Assembly (NCBI RefSeq): GCF_036632095.1
Contig: NZ_JAPYKW010000001.1
Span: forward strand, 434,001-498,000
DNA from: Chlamydia sp. 04-14
Lineage (GTDB): Bacteria > Chlamydiota > Chlamydiia > Chlamydiales > Chlamydiaceae
Length of the DNA: 64,000 nucleotides
Direction: 5' to 3'
Every line of letters begins with the position of its first letter. Position 1 is the first letter of the stretch. Position numbers and translations under genes: made by a program. This document shows, one piece after another, positions 51,187 through 59,773 of the stretch. The notes under the pieces were generated by a model, which did no database searches, was not told the DNA's origin, and was given only the letters and a program-made list of their open reading frames with translations.

Positions 51187-53163
51187 ATGTCCACCCCTAT
51201 ACGTAATTCTAATCCGGATAGATTCTTAGGATCTATCCCCCAATATTCTTTTGAAAATGAAGGAGCATCATTCTCGAATCGATCTAGTTTACTGAGTAAC
51301 ATCTCTTCTAGTGATTCTGAATCTACTCTAGAATCTAATGCAACAGAATCTCTTCTACTTAGTGATATACAATCTATACAAGACTCTATTAATACGACGA
51401 GTATTGCTCCAGAGAGTCCAGAGGCATCGTTAGTCTCCGTATCCATTACTTCAGAATCAGATGTTAGCTACGGAGACTCTACATATTTATTTGCCCACGG
51501 AGTGCCATCCTCTACAAATAGACACCAAGTGCCTATTTTTGAGGCTGTTTATGAAAGTTATACAACATCACCTACCCCGGCGCCTTTGGTCGGAGTCGGA
51601 TATACAAATGGAAGTCAGTCGGGATATTACGGAGCTCAAAATGAGGCTATGCATTTGAGCCAATTATTAGGAGGTAGAGAAGTTGTAGGAATCTATAATG
51701 ATGGAAGTGGGGGATTCTCATCATTTTTCTGTAGAAGAGATCCAAATCAGATGTCCCCAGTTTCTCAAGCTATCTTAGATACTTGGGATGCTTTCTTTGC
51801 TTCTCATCCTGGAGGTAGTGTTTTTATTCATTATTTCTTTGGAAATGGCGCTGAGCATGTTCAAGAAGCCCTTCAACACACAAGACATGCTCGTAACATA
51901 GTTTTAGTAGGGATTTGTCCTTCGCATTATCCTAATCACCCACGATCTTTTTATTTTCGAGTTCCTGGAGATTTCTTTTCCTGTATGGATGCTGAGGGAT
52001 TTTCAAGGTCTGGAGTAACAACGCTCCCATACTCCTCGGCAAGTTTAGGTTTTTTCTGGGTGAATTTTTATGATCCTGCTTTTAACAATGCTATTGTGAA
52101 CGCATTTATGTTAACTGCGGGAGTGGATTCTGTTACTACTAATGTTGTTTCTGAATCTAGTGTGATAGAGATTGGTGAATCATCGCTATCGAATGGAAAT
52201 GATCAACAAGAAGGTTTCGGAGTTGTGGGTTATAGTGTTCAAGGAGTCTCTATAACACGCTCTTCTAGCCCTAATGTATTTGCTAGGATACAGACATTAA
52301 TCAATATGCCAGACTCTGATGTTCAGGCTGAAGAGATAGCCTTGCCTCCTCAAAACTTTCTTGATAGATCTGCAGAAGTTGTTACTAATATCATGAGAGT
52401 TTCTGACGCAGTGTCTATTGTATGGATTTTCCCTATTATTGATACGACTTTGAACGGCTCTTTATTAGCTGTAAGCATCCTCTTTTTTGGTATTGATGGC
52501 ATTTGTAGTGTCTTTTTAATGTTAACAAATCCTCGTGCTAGAAGAGAAAGATACCGAAATATGCGTATAGCAGCTTTGTGTTTTCGTGCTTTTGGCCCTA
52601 TTGTAAATCTATACGACGTTATAAATAATATTCGTATGGCTGCGCGTTCTACTACTACACAATGCACAGTAGCTTTATATGGTTTAGTGACTTTCTTTGG
52701 ATGGACCATGCTCGGTCGGGATCTGTTAGAATACGCTGCTCCCGGACTTCGTGATGTCTTATTTAACCGATGCTTGAGGTGGTTTGGAAATACTGGGGAA
52801 GATCAAAATGATGAACAAACAGAATCTCATAATAGAGGAAGAGTGAGAGTTCGTCGTCAAAATGTTGATAACCACTATAGAGTTGTTGGGATTGTGAACA
52901 CAGCTGTATTTGGAATTTTCCTGACTTTTCTATCAGCAATGACAACACTGGGAGGTTTAGAAGTCGCTCCTAGTTGTCGAAATAGTTCAAATTCTAGCGA
53001 ACTTATTCCTATTATTCCAAATGACCAGACGACTTTTTACGGAGGATTTACCAATAGTCGAGCTTATGCAATTAGCCAAGCCACACATATGGTCTTTAGT
53101 TTCCTCGCCATGATGATCTATGTCATGTCATTAATTCGAATGTTAAGATCTAATAACCGATAA
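51187..53163 (+). CDS. Chlamydia-specific membrane protein, DUF687-like
   Basis: The 658-residue protein has a Ser-rich, acidic N-terminus (1-95) and an alpha/beta-looking globular part (about 97-300) with strands such as YLFAHGV and GSVFIHYFF separated by Gly-rich loops. The C-terminal third has hydrophobic segments near 412-446, 492-511, 566-590 and 633-652. There is no signal peptide. The pattern and text resemble the chlamydial DUF687 family, which has no known function. Membrane segments without a signal peptide would also suit an inclusion-membrane protein. No ribosome site is evident before ATG 51187. I recall no gene like it at this place in C. trachomatis. Family call moderate, function none. 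Confidence 0.65.
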   Translation: MSTPIRNSNPDRFLGSIPQYSFENEGASFSNRSSLLSNISSSDSESTLESNATESLLLSDIQSIQDSINTTSIAPESPEASLVSVSITSESDVSYGDSTYLFAHGVPSSTNRHQVPIFEAVYESYTTSPTPAPLVGVGYTNGSQSGYYGAQNEAMHLSQLLGGREVVGIYNDGSGGFSSFFCRRDPNQMSPVSQAILDTWDAFFASHPGGSVFIHYFFGNGAEHVQEALQHTRHARNIVLVGICPSHYPNHPRSFYFRVPGDFFSCMDAEGFSRSGVTTLPYSSASLGFFWVNFYDPAFNNAIVNAFMLTAGVDSVTTNVVSESSVIEIGESSLSNGNDQQEGFGVVGYSVQGVSITRSSSPNVFARIQTLINMPDSDVQAEEIALPPQNFLDRSAEVVTNIMRVSDAVSIVWIFPIIDTTLNGSLLAVSILFFGIDGICSVFLMLTNPRARRERYRNMRIAALCFRAFGPIVNLYDVINNIRMAARSTTTQCTVALYGLVTFFGWTMLGRDLLEYAAPGLRDVLFNRCLRWFGNTGEDQNDEQTESHNRGRVRVRRQNVDNHYRVVGIVNTAVFGIFLTFLSAMTTLGGLEVAPSCRNSSNSSELIPIIPNDQTTFYGGFTNSRAYAISQATHMVFSFLAMMIYVMSLIRMLRSNNR

Positions 53164-53196
53164 AATATCTATGGCGAAAAAACCCTAAGCTACGTA

Positions 53197-54492
53197 CTAG
53201 CTTCCGAAATCATCGAGAACTATAGAAGATCGCTCTACACCGTAGTTATCGAGTAATTTTAAAATACTACTGTTGTGTAGTGGCGGGCCACATACATAAT
53301 ATAAGTAGTCTTCGGGATTACTCAGTTTACTGAGTTGACCAAGCTCAAAAGCTCGGAATAGAAAATTCGTTTTCTCAGGATTATTCTTATCCCAACCTGA
53401 GGCGATATCTTCAGGAAGAGGCTCTGACAATACCAAATGGTAGTGGAAATTAGAAAAGTCCTTCTGTAATTTTTCGTACTCTTCTTGATAGATATTTTCT
53501 TTTAGAGAGCGTGCTCCGTACCATAAGGTAATTTCTCTTGTAGAATGCTTATCTAATAAGAGATCTAAAATATGGCTTCTACCGAACGAAGAACCCGCAC
53601 CACCGATTAAGAAAATCAGGGGACGGTTGTTTTCTTTCATGAAAGATTCTCCATAGGGACCAGAAACAGTAATCTTGTCTCCAGGTTTTAATGAAAAAAT
53701 ATACGATGAGCATATTCCCCAAGGAATCTCTGGATTCGGAGCATTATTAATAAAAGGTGGTGTTGCAATACGAATATTGAATTTAATAACAGGAAGCTCT
53801 GCAGGATATGAGGCTAGAGAATACGCCTTATTTGCAGAGTCTGATTCTAGGAGACTGTTGTCTATAGTTCGATCAAATAAATTAAAGTGTTCCCAATCAC
53901 TGTAGTATTCAGGAGCCATGGTTTGCTTCCAATCGGAAGTATTGGTTTTATATGCGGGAACGCTAATTTGTAGATATCCCCCGGGTTTAAAGGGAATAGG
54001 ATGTTCAGGACTAACAGATACAACAAGTTCTTTTATGAATGTTGCTACGTTATCATTAGAAACCACCGTACCTTCCCAAGAAGAAGCATTTAAATAACGT
54101 TCTTCTATTTCCAAACACATGTCATGTTGAACTTTTGTTTGGCAGGAAAGACGCCAACCTTGTTCTAGCTGCTGCTTCGAAAAAGTAGCGCGATCTGTTT
54201 CTAAGGGTTGATCAGCATTTTTTACAATTTTTACCTTACACTGTTTACAAGTAGCTTTACCTCCGCATGGAGAAGGTATAGGAATACCCGAATCTAAAAG
54301 GGAAGATAACAGAGTATGACCGCTATCTACTGTTTTAGTGAGAGAGTCATCATCATTAATTTTTAGCTTGCAAGGATGAATTTTAACTAGAAATTTTCGG
54401 GAAATAAGAATGATCCCAGAAAGTATCAAACCTATAACACAAAATACTAGACTAGCAATGCTGATGAAATATAGGCCTGAAAGCCAAGTCAT
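53197..54492 (-). CDS. nqrF: Na+-translocating NADH:quinone reductase subunit F
   Basis: NqrF is the NADH-oxidising entry subunit of the sodium pump. The 431 residues show one N-terminal membrane helix (about 8-31), then a 2Fe-2S ferredoxin domain with C76, C82, C85 (PCGGKATCKQC) and C117 (LSCQTK). An FAD domain has the AYSLASYP motif, and the NADH domain has FLIGGAGSSFGRSHI and the end YYVCGPPLHN. Other nqr subunits are not in the window; in chlamydiae they lie elsewhere. It corresponds to CT740 (dmpP/nqr6). It is convergent with the DUF687-like gene. Confidence 0.93.
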   Translation of the reverse strand: MTWLSGLYFISIASLVFCVIGLILSGIILISRKFLVKIHPCKLKINDDDSLTKTVDSGHTLLSSLLDSGIPIPSPCGGKATCKQCKVKIVKNADQPLETDRATFSKQQLEQGWRLSCQTKVQHDMCLEIEERYLNASSWEGTVVSNDNVATFIKELVVSVSPEHPIPFKPGGYLQISVPAYKTNTSDWKQTMAPEYYSDWEHFNLFDRTIDNSLLESDSANKAYSLASYPAELPVIKFNIRIATPPFINNAPNPEIPWGICSSYIFSLKPGDKITVSGPYGESFMKENNRPLIFLIGGAGSSFGRSHILDLLLDKHSTREITLWYGARSLKENIYQEEYEKLQKDFSNFHYHLVLSEPLPEDIASGWDKNNPEKTNFLFRAFELGQLSKLSNPEDYLYYVCGPPLHNSSILKLLDNYGVERSSIVLDDFGS

Positions 54493-54611
54493 GATCCTAA
54501 AAATCCTCGACTTCTTTGAGTAGCTTATGGTGTCAAGTTATAACTTGGCTTATAAAAAATCAATGTAGATCTCTCTAATATCACAGAAAGTAAATGTCTA
54601 TATCTTAAAGC

Positions 54612-54965
54612 TTATGCTTTAGTTCCATCGGGTTTCAAAATTTCAGAAATTGCTGCTTTTAGCATTTCGATTTTCCCAGAGGTAATGTTAAGAATTACAG
54701 TATGTTCTCGGATTTCGTCAATAGTTCCTAAAATCCCCATAGCAGTAACTTTATCGCCTTTCGCAAGTTCATTTTTGCGTTTTTCCATGGCTTTTCTGCG
54801 TTTTTGTTCAGGACGCCATAAAATGAAGTAAAAGAACAAAATGGCAATACCCAGCATTACAGCGGGTTGAGCAAAAGTACTTTTTACTTGAGTGCCTTCT
54901 TCATCAGCAAGAAGAGATGACGAACTCAACAGAAATAAAAAACACATGAATAAACGAGATAACAT
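54612..54965 (-). CDS. yajC: Preprotein translocase accessory subunit YajC
   Basis: YajC is a small single-span protein that associates with SecDF. The 117 residues start with a signal-like hydrophobic stretch (MLSRLFMCFLFLLSSSSLLA), followed by the main membrane helix (PAVMLGIAILFFYFILW) and the family motif RPEQKRRKAMEKRKNELAKG, with a small beta domain (KVTAMGILGTIDEI). Two hydrophobic segments rather than one suggest that the first is a cleaved signal. It stands about 120 bp upstream of nqrF and 70 bp after the methyltransferase gene on the same strand. Confidence 0.9.
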   Translation of the reverse strand: MLSRLFMCFLFLLSSSSLLADEEGTQVKSTFAQPAVMLGIAILFFYFILWRPEQKRRKAMEKRKNELAKGDKVTAMGILGTIDEIREHTVILNITSGKIEMLKAAISEILKPDGTKA

Positions 54966-55035
54966 TAAACCACCTTTACTTCGGTTATTTCAGCGAAAGG
55001 TTAACATAATAGGAAGCGTACGTTCAATGCTTTTC

Positions 55036-56241
55036 CTAGAGGTTATCCTCTCTTTCTAGCAAAATAATATTTTCTAAGTGCGGAGAATGGGGAAATTGAT
55101 CCAAAGGTTGCACTTTTTTGATACGATAACCTGCAGAAATTAAACTGCAACATTCCTCAAACTGTATTTTAGGATTACAGGAAATGTAAATAATTTTTTT
55201 TGGAAAAATTCTCAGAAGATATTTAAGAACTTTATTTTGCATTCCACAACGTGGAGGATCGATAACAACTACATCTGGAGGAGGGCAGTCTTGATGTCTT
55301 CTACAAAATGTTTTTACATCTTCTAGATGCACTTCAATGAGATTTTCTTTTTTATTTATTAGGATATTTTCTTTTGCAGAATCTACAGCGTCTGGGACAA
55401 TTTCTACTCCTATAACCTTTTTGACGTAGGCGGAGAGCATAATGCCTATAGTTCCTGCACCACAATAGAGATCGAGTAGTGTTTCGGATCCTTGTGGATT
55501 CATAAACTCTTTAGCAATTTCAATGATTTTTGCTCCTTGAAGACTTTGAGGCTGAAAGAAGCTTCTAGGCCGCACATGAAACACCCCAGAATTACCATCT
55601 TTGGGTAGTGTTAATGTTTGTTCAATAAATGGTTCCCCATGAATTAAGTGAGAACGAAAATATGTCGGAGCATTTTTTGCGCTGACTTTTTCTTCCCAAA
55701 CAATAGAGATAATAGGGAGATTAGAAGTTATGAGGGCATTTTTCCATTCCTCAATAAGTTCTTTCCTAACAGCATACTCTTCTCTTGCAGATGTGGTTAA
55801 AATAACCATGAGTGTCTGTTTTGGATTTCCGATACGCACAGTAAGGGTACAGAGAGAACCTTTATTAAAAGGAGGATAGTAAGCTGTAAGTTCAGGATGA
55901 TTATCCCACCAACTGCGTGTAAGATTTAGAATATCGACAGCATGTTCATGAATCATGAGACATTCTGTAATAGCAACACCCTGTTTAGGTTTTGTAGGCG
56001 TAATAAATCCTAGACTTTTCTTTCCGTCATTTGTTTGAAAAAATGAGAATTCCATCTTATTTCTCCCACGTAATATTGGGTCGCAAGGAATCACGGGAAG
56101 AATTTCTGCAGGAGGAAAAATAGGAGAAAAAAGTTCGTGTAAAATGAGTTCTTTAGTTTTTAAAGAATCAGCATAGGCAGTTTGAGGTGAAGAACATCCT
56201 CCACAAATGCCTAGATGTTTACAATTCATTACTGCAGGCAT
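55036..56241 (-). CDS. 23S rRNA (uracil-5-)-methyltransferase, RlmD/RumA type
   Basis: The protein transfers methyl from AdoMet to C5 of a uridine in 23S rRNA. The 4Fe-4S ligands are C7, C13, C16 and C94 (CKHLGICGGC and ITEC). The methylase core shows DLYCGAGTIGIML, the nucleophile-side motif DPPRCG and YISCNP, as in RumA. The N-terminal TRAM domain of E. coli RumA is absent; the 401 residues begin directly at the cluster motif. The exact target uridine is not decidable. AAGGTG precedes ATG 56241. It corresponds to CT742 (ygcA). Confidence 0.9.
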   Translation of the reverse strand: MPAVMNCKHLGICGGCSSPQTAYADSLKTKELILHELFSPIFPPAEILPVIPCDPILRGRNKMEFSFFQTNDGKKSLGFITPTKPKQGVAITECLMIHEHAVDILNLTRSWWDNHPELTAYYPPFNKGSLCTLTVRIGNPKQTLMVILTTSAREEYAVRKELIEEWKNALITSNLPIISIVWEEKVSAKNAPTYFRSHLIHGEPFIEQTLTLPKDGNSGVFHVRPRSFFQPQSLQGAKIIEIAKEFMNPQGSETLLDLYCGAGTIGIMLSAYVKKVIGVEIVPDAVDSAKENILINKKENLIEVHLEDVKTFCRRHQDCPPPDVVVIDPPRCGMQNKVLKYLLRIFPKKIIYISCNPKIQFEECCSLISAGYRIKKVQPLDQFPHSPHLENIILLEREDNL

Positions 56242-56390
56242 GGCCCACCTTAAAGTAGGGTTTTATGTAAAACTTGTCACGCACCTGCAGGAATATAATA
56301 AGGGTAGGGTGTTCTGCAGATAAAAATTACTGCAGAATTTTATCATAAGGAATGCTTTCTGGGGATAATCTTTTGAAAAGAGGGAAGGAG

Positions 56391-56427
56391 AAAAAATGAG
56401 GGCAAGTTATAAAATATAATTACCCTC
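56391..56427 (-). terminator. Terminator of hctA
   Basis: On the minus strand GAGGGTAA (56427-56420) pairs with TTGCCCTC (56405-56398), eight pairs with one G-U. The loop is A+T-rich and a run of six Ts (56396-56391) follows. It starts 24 bases after the hctA stop, so hctA is probably monocistronic. Confidence 0.75.
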
Positions 56428-56450
56428 TAAAAACCAAGACAAGGAAAAAA

Positions 56451-56855
56451 TTATTTTCTTAGGGAGCGAGATTTAGAGATTTTTTTGGCTTTTGCTTTTG
56501 CTGGAGTCTTTTTTGCAGGGGCTTTTGCTTTTACTTTTGCTTTCGCTTTAGGAGCGGCTTTAGCTTTAGCTTTTGGTTTAGCTTTTACTTTTGCCTTAGG
56601 CTTAGGTGCAGATTTTGCAGGCTTTTTAGCGGCAGTAGCTTTTTTAGCTTTTGTTGCAGGCTTGCGTTTCATCAAACCAGACTTTTCAGCTTTGATCGAT
56701 TCTTTTCTATAAAGCTTAGCAATTTTCTCTAGTTTGATGGAGTCGGTACGTACTCGCTGAGCTGCTGCTTTATTTCCTCTTTCGGCTTTGTCTAAGTCAT
56801 GTTGGATACTTTCCAACAGATCTCTCATTTTTTTTGCCGTATCTTTTAGCGCCAT
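56451..56855 (-). CDS. hctA: Histone H1-like developmental protein Hc1
   Basis: Hc1 condenses the chromosome when reticulate bodies become elementary bodies. The 134-residue protein has a conserved helical N-terminus (MALKDTAKKMRDLLESIQHD, predicted dimerisation part) and a Lys/Ala/Pro-rich C-terminus (about 70-134) built from AKAK and PKAK repeats, which binds DNA. AGAGGA stands nine bases before ATG 56855. It is flanked by long A+T-rich upstream DNA and its own terminator. In C. trachomatis hctA is late-expressed and repressed by the small RNA IhtA; I could not identify an equivalent of IhtA here. Confidence 0.95.
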   Translation of the reverse strand: MALKDTAKKMRDLLESIQHDLDKAERGNKAAAQRVRTDSIKLEKIAKLYRKESIKAEKSGLMKRKPATKAKKATAAKKPAKSAPKPKAKVKAKPKAKAKAAPKAKAKVKAKAPAKKTPAKAKAKKISKSRSLRK

Positions 56856-57271
56856 GAAAAGCGTCCTCTAGTTGTTGTTTTAAACTATTTTTACTTGTTT
56901 TAATTTTTAATTAGTTTGTTTGTTCAAATTCATGCAACAATTTTTTTAGAGAAAAGAAAATAGGGAATCATTTTTACTTTTTTTAATTTTTCGTACTTCT
57001 TTGTTTGTCAGTATGTTAGTTGATGTAAAAGATGAAGTCTTTTTTTGGAAGAAGTAAACTTTTGATTTCCATTAATGAGGTTTTTTTTTGTATTTTTTAG
57101 ACAGTGTTGAGGTTCTATCACTATTTAATTTATAAAAAAATTTCAAAAAGAACTTTCTTTTTTAGTAATAGTGTCTTTTCCTATACTTTTGGTTTGCATA
57201 TAGTTTGTTTTTTTGAACTATGCGAATTTTTTTATATTTCCTGCCAGTACTATGGTAGAGAGAAATCTATC
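56856..57271. other. A+T-rich divergent intergenic region
   Basis: This 416-bp stretch must hold the hctA promoter (minus) and that of the next gene (plus). On the minus strand TTGAAC followed by A-rich sequence is a possible late hctA promoter, but I cannot choose among many A+T-rich matches. On the plus strand TTGAGG (57107-57112) with 18 bases to TATAAA (57131-57136) is a possible promoter. An open frame runs from 57104 into the next gene but reads as non-coding leader. Confidence 0.45.
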
Positions 57272-59773
57272 ATGAAAGTATGTCTTCGCGCGTGTGTATG
57301 CGTTTTTCAATTTTGTTTAATTGTGAGTGTAGGGGTTGTCTGTGCGGCTCCAACTCAGCAATTGTCTTTCGGCCATTATTGTGCAGATTTACATACAGTA
57401 TTGAAGTCAGGAACTGATTGTGATGAAGCTTTTTCAGCATTTGTAGAACGTATAATTTCTGAAAAAACAGTGTTATCCCCTAGAGATTGGGAAACTGTAG
57501 CATCATTAACGCGTCAGTACGTACAGGTGAAAATAAAACAAGACGATAGATCAACAAGTAAAGATATAGTAAGAAAATTATTATCTGTAGTTACAATTCC
57601 TCCTCATATCAGATCTGAAATGCGTCTTGCCTGGCAGAGATTGAATCCTGATGGTGTTTCTCTTAGAGATTTGATAACACAATTTCATAATATCGGCAGT
57701 GGTAGAGAAACTTTAGAAGATAATCTTCTTCTTCAGCTCTATAGTATGACTTTACACAGTAGTTATGAGGATCGAAAACAAGAGATTCTCGTAATGAAGG
57801 AAAGAGGAGATTACGATGAAGCTTTAAGATTGTGTGAGAAACTTTCTTATAATGTTGAAGCAGGTACATGTAGTCCCCATCCTGATGTTATTGACATAGA
57901 GAAGATTTTTCTAAGGAAAATAGTTTTAGGGTTAAAAATTGAGAAAGCTCGAGAGGCTAAGGTTTCCTGCGAATCTTTATTATTACCCTATTGTCAGGCT
58001 GAAAAAGACTATGCACAGTCTATTGATAAGCTAGTATTGAGAATAGCACAGGGAGAAGTGCAACGTGCTCATGAAGTTGATGTACTTCTTCTTGCTCATG
58101 CTTTGTATACGCTTCCATGGAATCAAGAAGAGGGTATTCGTGAATTAGAAGTTCTTATAGATCATGGAAACTATTTACAATCCACATTACTTTATTACGG
58201 GTACTTTTCATTATTAGAAATCTATCATCAGATCAAAAATTTCTCAGATATGCAGAGGCTATTAGTTGCTGGAGAACCTATATTTGTTTCAGGACATCCT
58301 TATTTCCCAGAATATAGTTTCTTCTTAGGTTGCTATAGCTATGAAAAACAAGACTTCATGAGATCCCGAGAAATTTTCTTATCTACTTTAAGTCATGCTT
58401 CTAGATTGGGAGTAACTTTAGCTCGAGTATATGAATATTTAGGATGTATTTCTTGCCGACAACAAAAATATGGCGATGCTGAGGATTTTTTCCTTAGGGC
58501 CTATAAAAGTTGGAGCCGTGAAGAGGCGGGTTTAGGATTGTTTCTTACCTATGCTCTTCAAAAAAAAATCGATGCTTGTAAAGAGTTCAGCTCTAAATCT
58601 CATTTTTCATTTCTACATCGTAAGATTCTCAAATCTCTGGATGCGTTATTTATAAAAACAGATCACACATCTTCATCTAATGTTGTTAAGGTCTGTGAAT
58701 CATTAAACAGTAACAGTAGGGTATCTATTGAGGATCTCTATCACTATTTTATCTATGATATGATAAAGCGTTGTGAAGTTCGTAACGATAGTCCTATACT
58801 TTCCCTCATTGATCTGCACATAGATCTATCTGAACAAAAGTATTTAGAAAAAGCTAAAGAAAGCGTGGTGGATAGTGAATATAGTAGAGCTTTAACTTTA
58901 TGGTTAGCATTTCGTCGTGGGGAACTAGTTAAAGAAGTGTCTCCTACCATGGCGATAGATCCATCTACATCGCTAGAAGATCTCGCGAAATGTTGTTTTG
59001 CTTCTTTATATTATAAAAGTCCGCAATCTTGTGCGTCGCTAACAAGTGTCTTTTCTCAAGAACGTTCTTCTCTACAATCTACTGTTAGGTTGGTTTGGGC
59101 ATTAACGAGAAGGTTTAGTGAGAATCTTGATCTCTATTGTGATAATCTAGACCTTCGTTTGTATGGAGATCGCTTGTATCTTCTTGCCTATGATATAGAA
59201 GACTATCTTTCCGGGAAAGATATCGCCCTATTTCATTTGTCTCGTTTTCAAGAACTCTTCCCTCATTCCTCGTTATTGTCTTTGGTTTATTATCTTCAGG
59301 GATATGTGGAACCCTCACTAATTAGGAAAATTAGTTGGTTTATAAAAGCTCTAGATGAATTTTCAGAAGTAACTCTATCTGGAGAAAATGCTAAAGCTTG
59401 GACATATATATACTATACTTTGAAGTTAGATCTTGCTGATGCCTATCTTGCATTTGGAAATACTTCACGGGCTATTGAGGTTTTTGAAGAGATAAAAGGA
59501 GATTGGCAAACACCCAATCATCCGCAGGTGGTCCTTATCGAGGAAATTACCAATCGGGTCGCTATGGAAATGCGTTGGGTATCGGGACTCGCTTACGCTT
59601 ATGAGAAACTTAATGAAAAAGAAAAGCTAGCTCAGCATCTCCTAGATCATATTGAAAAAAGACTACTCGAAATGTCTCCGCGACGGGAATATTTCGGAGA
59701 GATGTTAACTACAACGCTTTCTCTTTGTGAACGTTTCCTTCCTTTAAATAGCAGCGACAGCACGATAGGCTGA
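57272..59773 (+). CDS. Large exported helical protein of unknown function (CT744-like)
   Basis: With ATG 57272 the protein has 833 residues and a signal peptide (MKVCLRACVCVFQFCLIVSV, cleavage near VVCA at 24). An upstream GTG (57104) would add 56 residues of Phe/Tyr-rich sequence that does not look like protein and would bury the signal, so it is rejected. The rest is helical with TPR-like pairs of helices, for example YEYLGCISCRQQKYGDAEDF and LADAYLAFGNTSRAIEVFEE. Such solenoids usually bind other proteins. I recognise no catalytic motif. The 3' end overlaps convergent hemG by 30 bases. Confidence 0.75.
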   Translation: MKVCLRACVCVFQFCLIVSVGVVCAAPTQQLSFGHYCADLHTVLKSGTDCDEAFSAFVERIISEKTVLSPRDWETVASLTRQYVQVKIKQDDRSTSKDIVRKLLSVVTIPPHIRSEMRLAWQRLNPDGVSLRDLITQFHNIGSGRETLEDNLLLQLYSMTLHSSYEDRKQEILVMKERGDYDEALRLCEKLSYNVEAGTCSPHPDVIDIEKIFLRKIVLGLKIEKAREAKVSCESLLLPYCQAEKDYAQSIDKLVLRIAQGEVQRAHEVDVLLLAHALYTLPWNQEEGIRELEVLIDHGNYLQSTLLYYGYFSLLEIYHQIKNFSDMQRLLVAGEPIFVSGHPYFPEYSFFLGCYSYEKQDFMRSREIFLSTLSHASRLGVTLARVYEYLGCISCRQQKYGDAEDFFLRAYKSWSREEAGLGLFLTYALQKKIDACKEFSSKSHFSFLHRKILKSLDALFIKTDHTSSSNVVKVCESLNSNSRVSIEDLYHYFIYDMIKRCEVRNDSPILSLIDLHIDLSEQKYLEKAKESVVDSEYSRALTLWLAFRRGELVKEVSPTMAIDPSTSLEDLAKCCFASLYYKSPQSCASLTSVFSQERSSLQSTVRLVWALTRRFSENLDLYCDNLDLRLYGDRLYLLAYDIEDYLSGKDIALFHLSRFQELFPHSSLLSLVYYLQGYVEPSLIRKISWFIKALDEFSEVTLSGENAKAWTYIYYTLKLDLADAYLAFGNTSRAIEVFEEIKGDWQTPNHPQVVLIEEITNRVAMEMRWVSGLAYAYEKLNEKEKLAQHLLDHIEKRLLEMSPRREYFGEMLTTTLSLCERFLPLNSSDSTIG

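Noticed and set aside
56485..56712. Open frame on the plus strand opposite hctA with a hydrophobic Ala/Phe-rich product
   Set aside because: It is the complement of the Lys/Ala codon repeats of hctA; the composition alone produces an open frame. No ribosome site.
57104..57271. N-terminal extension of the CT744-like protein from GTG 57104
   Set aside because: The added segment is Phe/Tyr/Lys-rich like translated A+T-rich leader, and it would place the clear signal peptide inside the chain.
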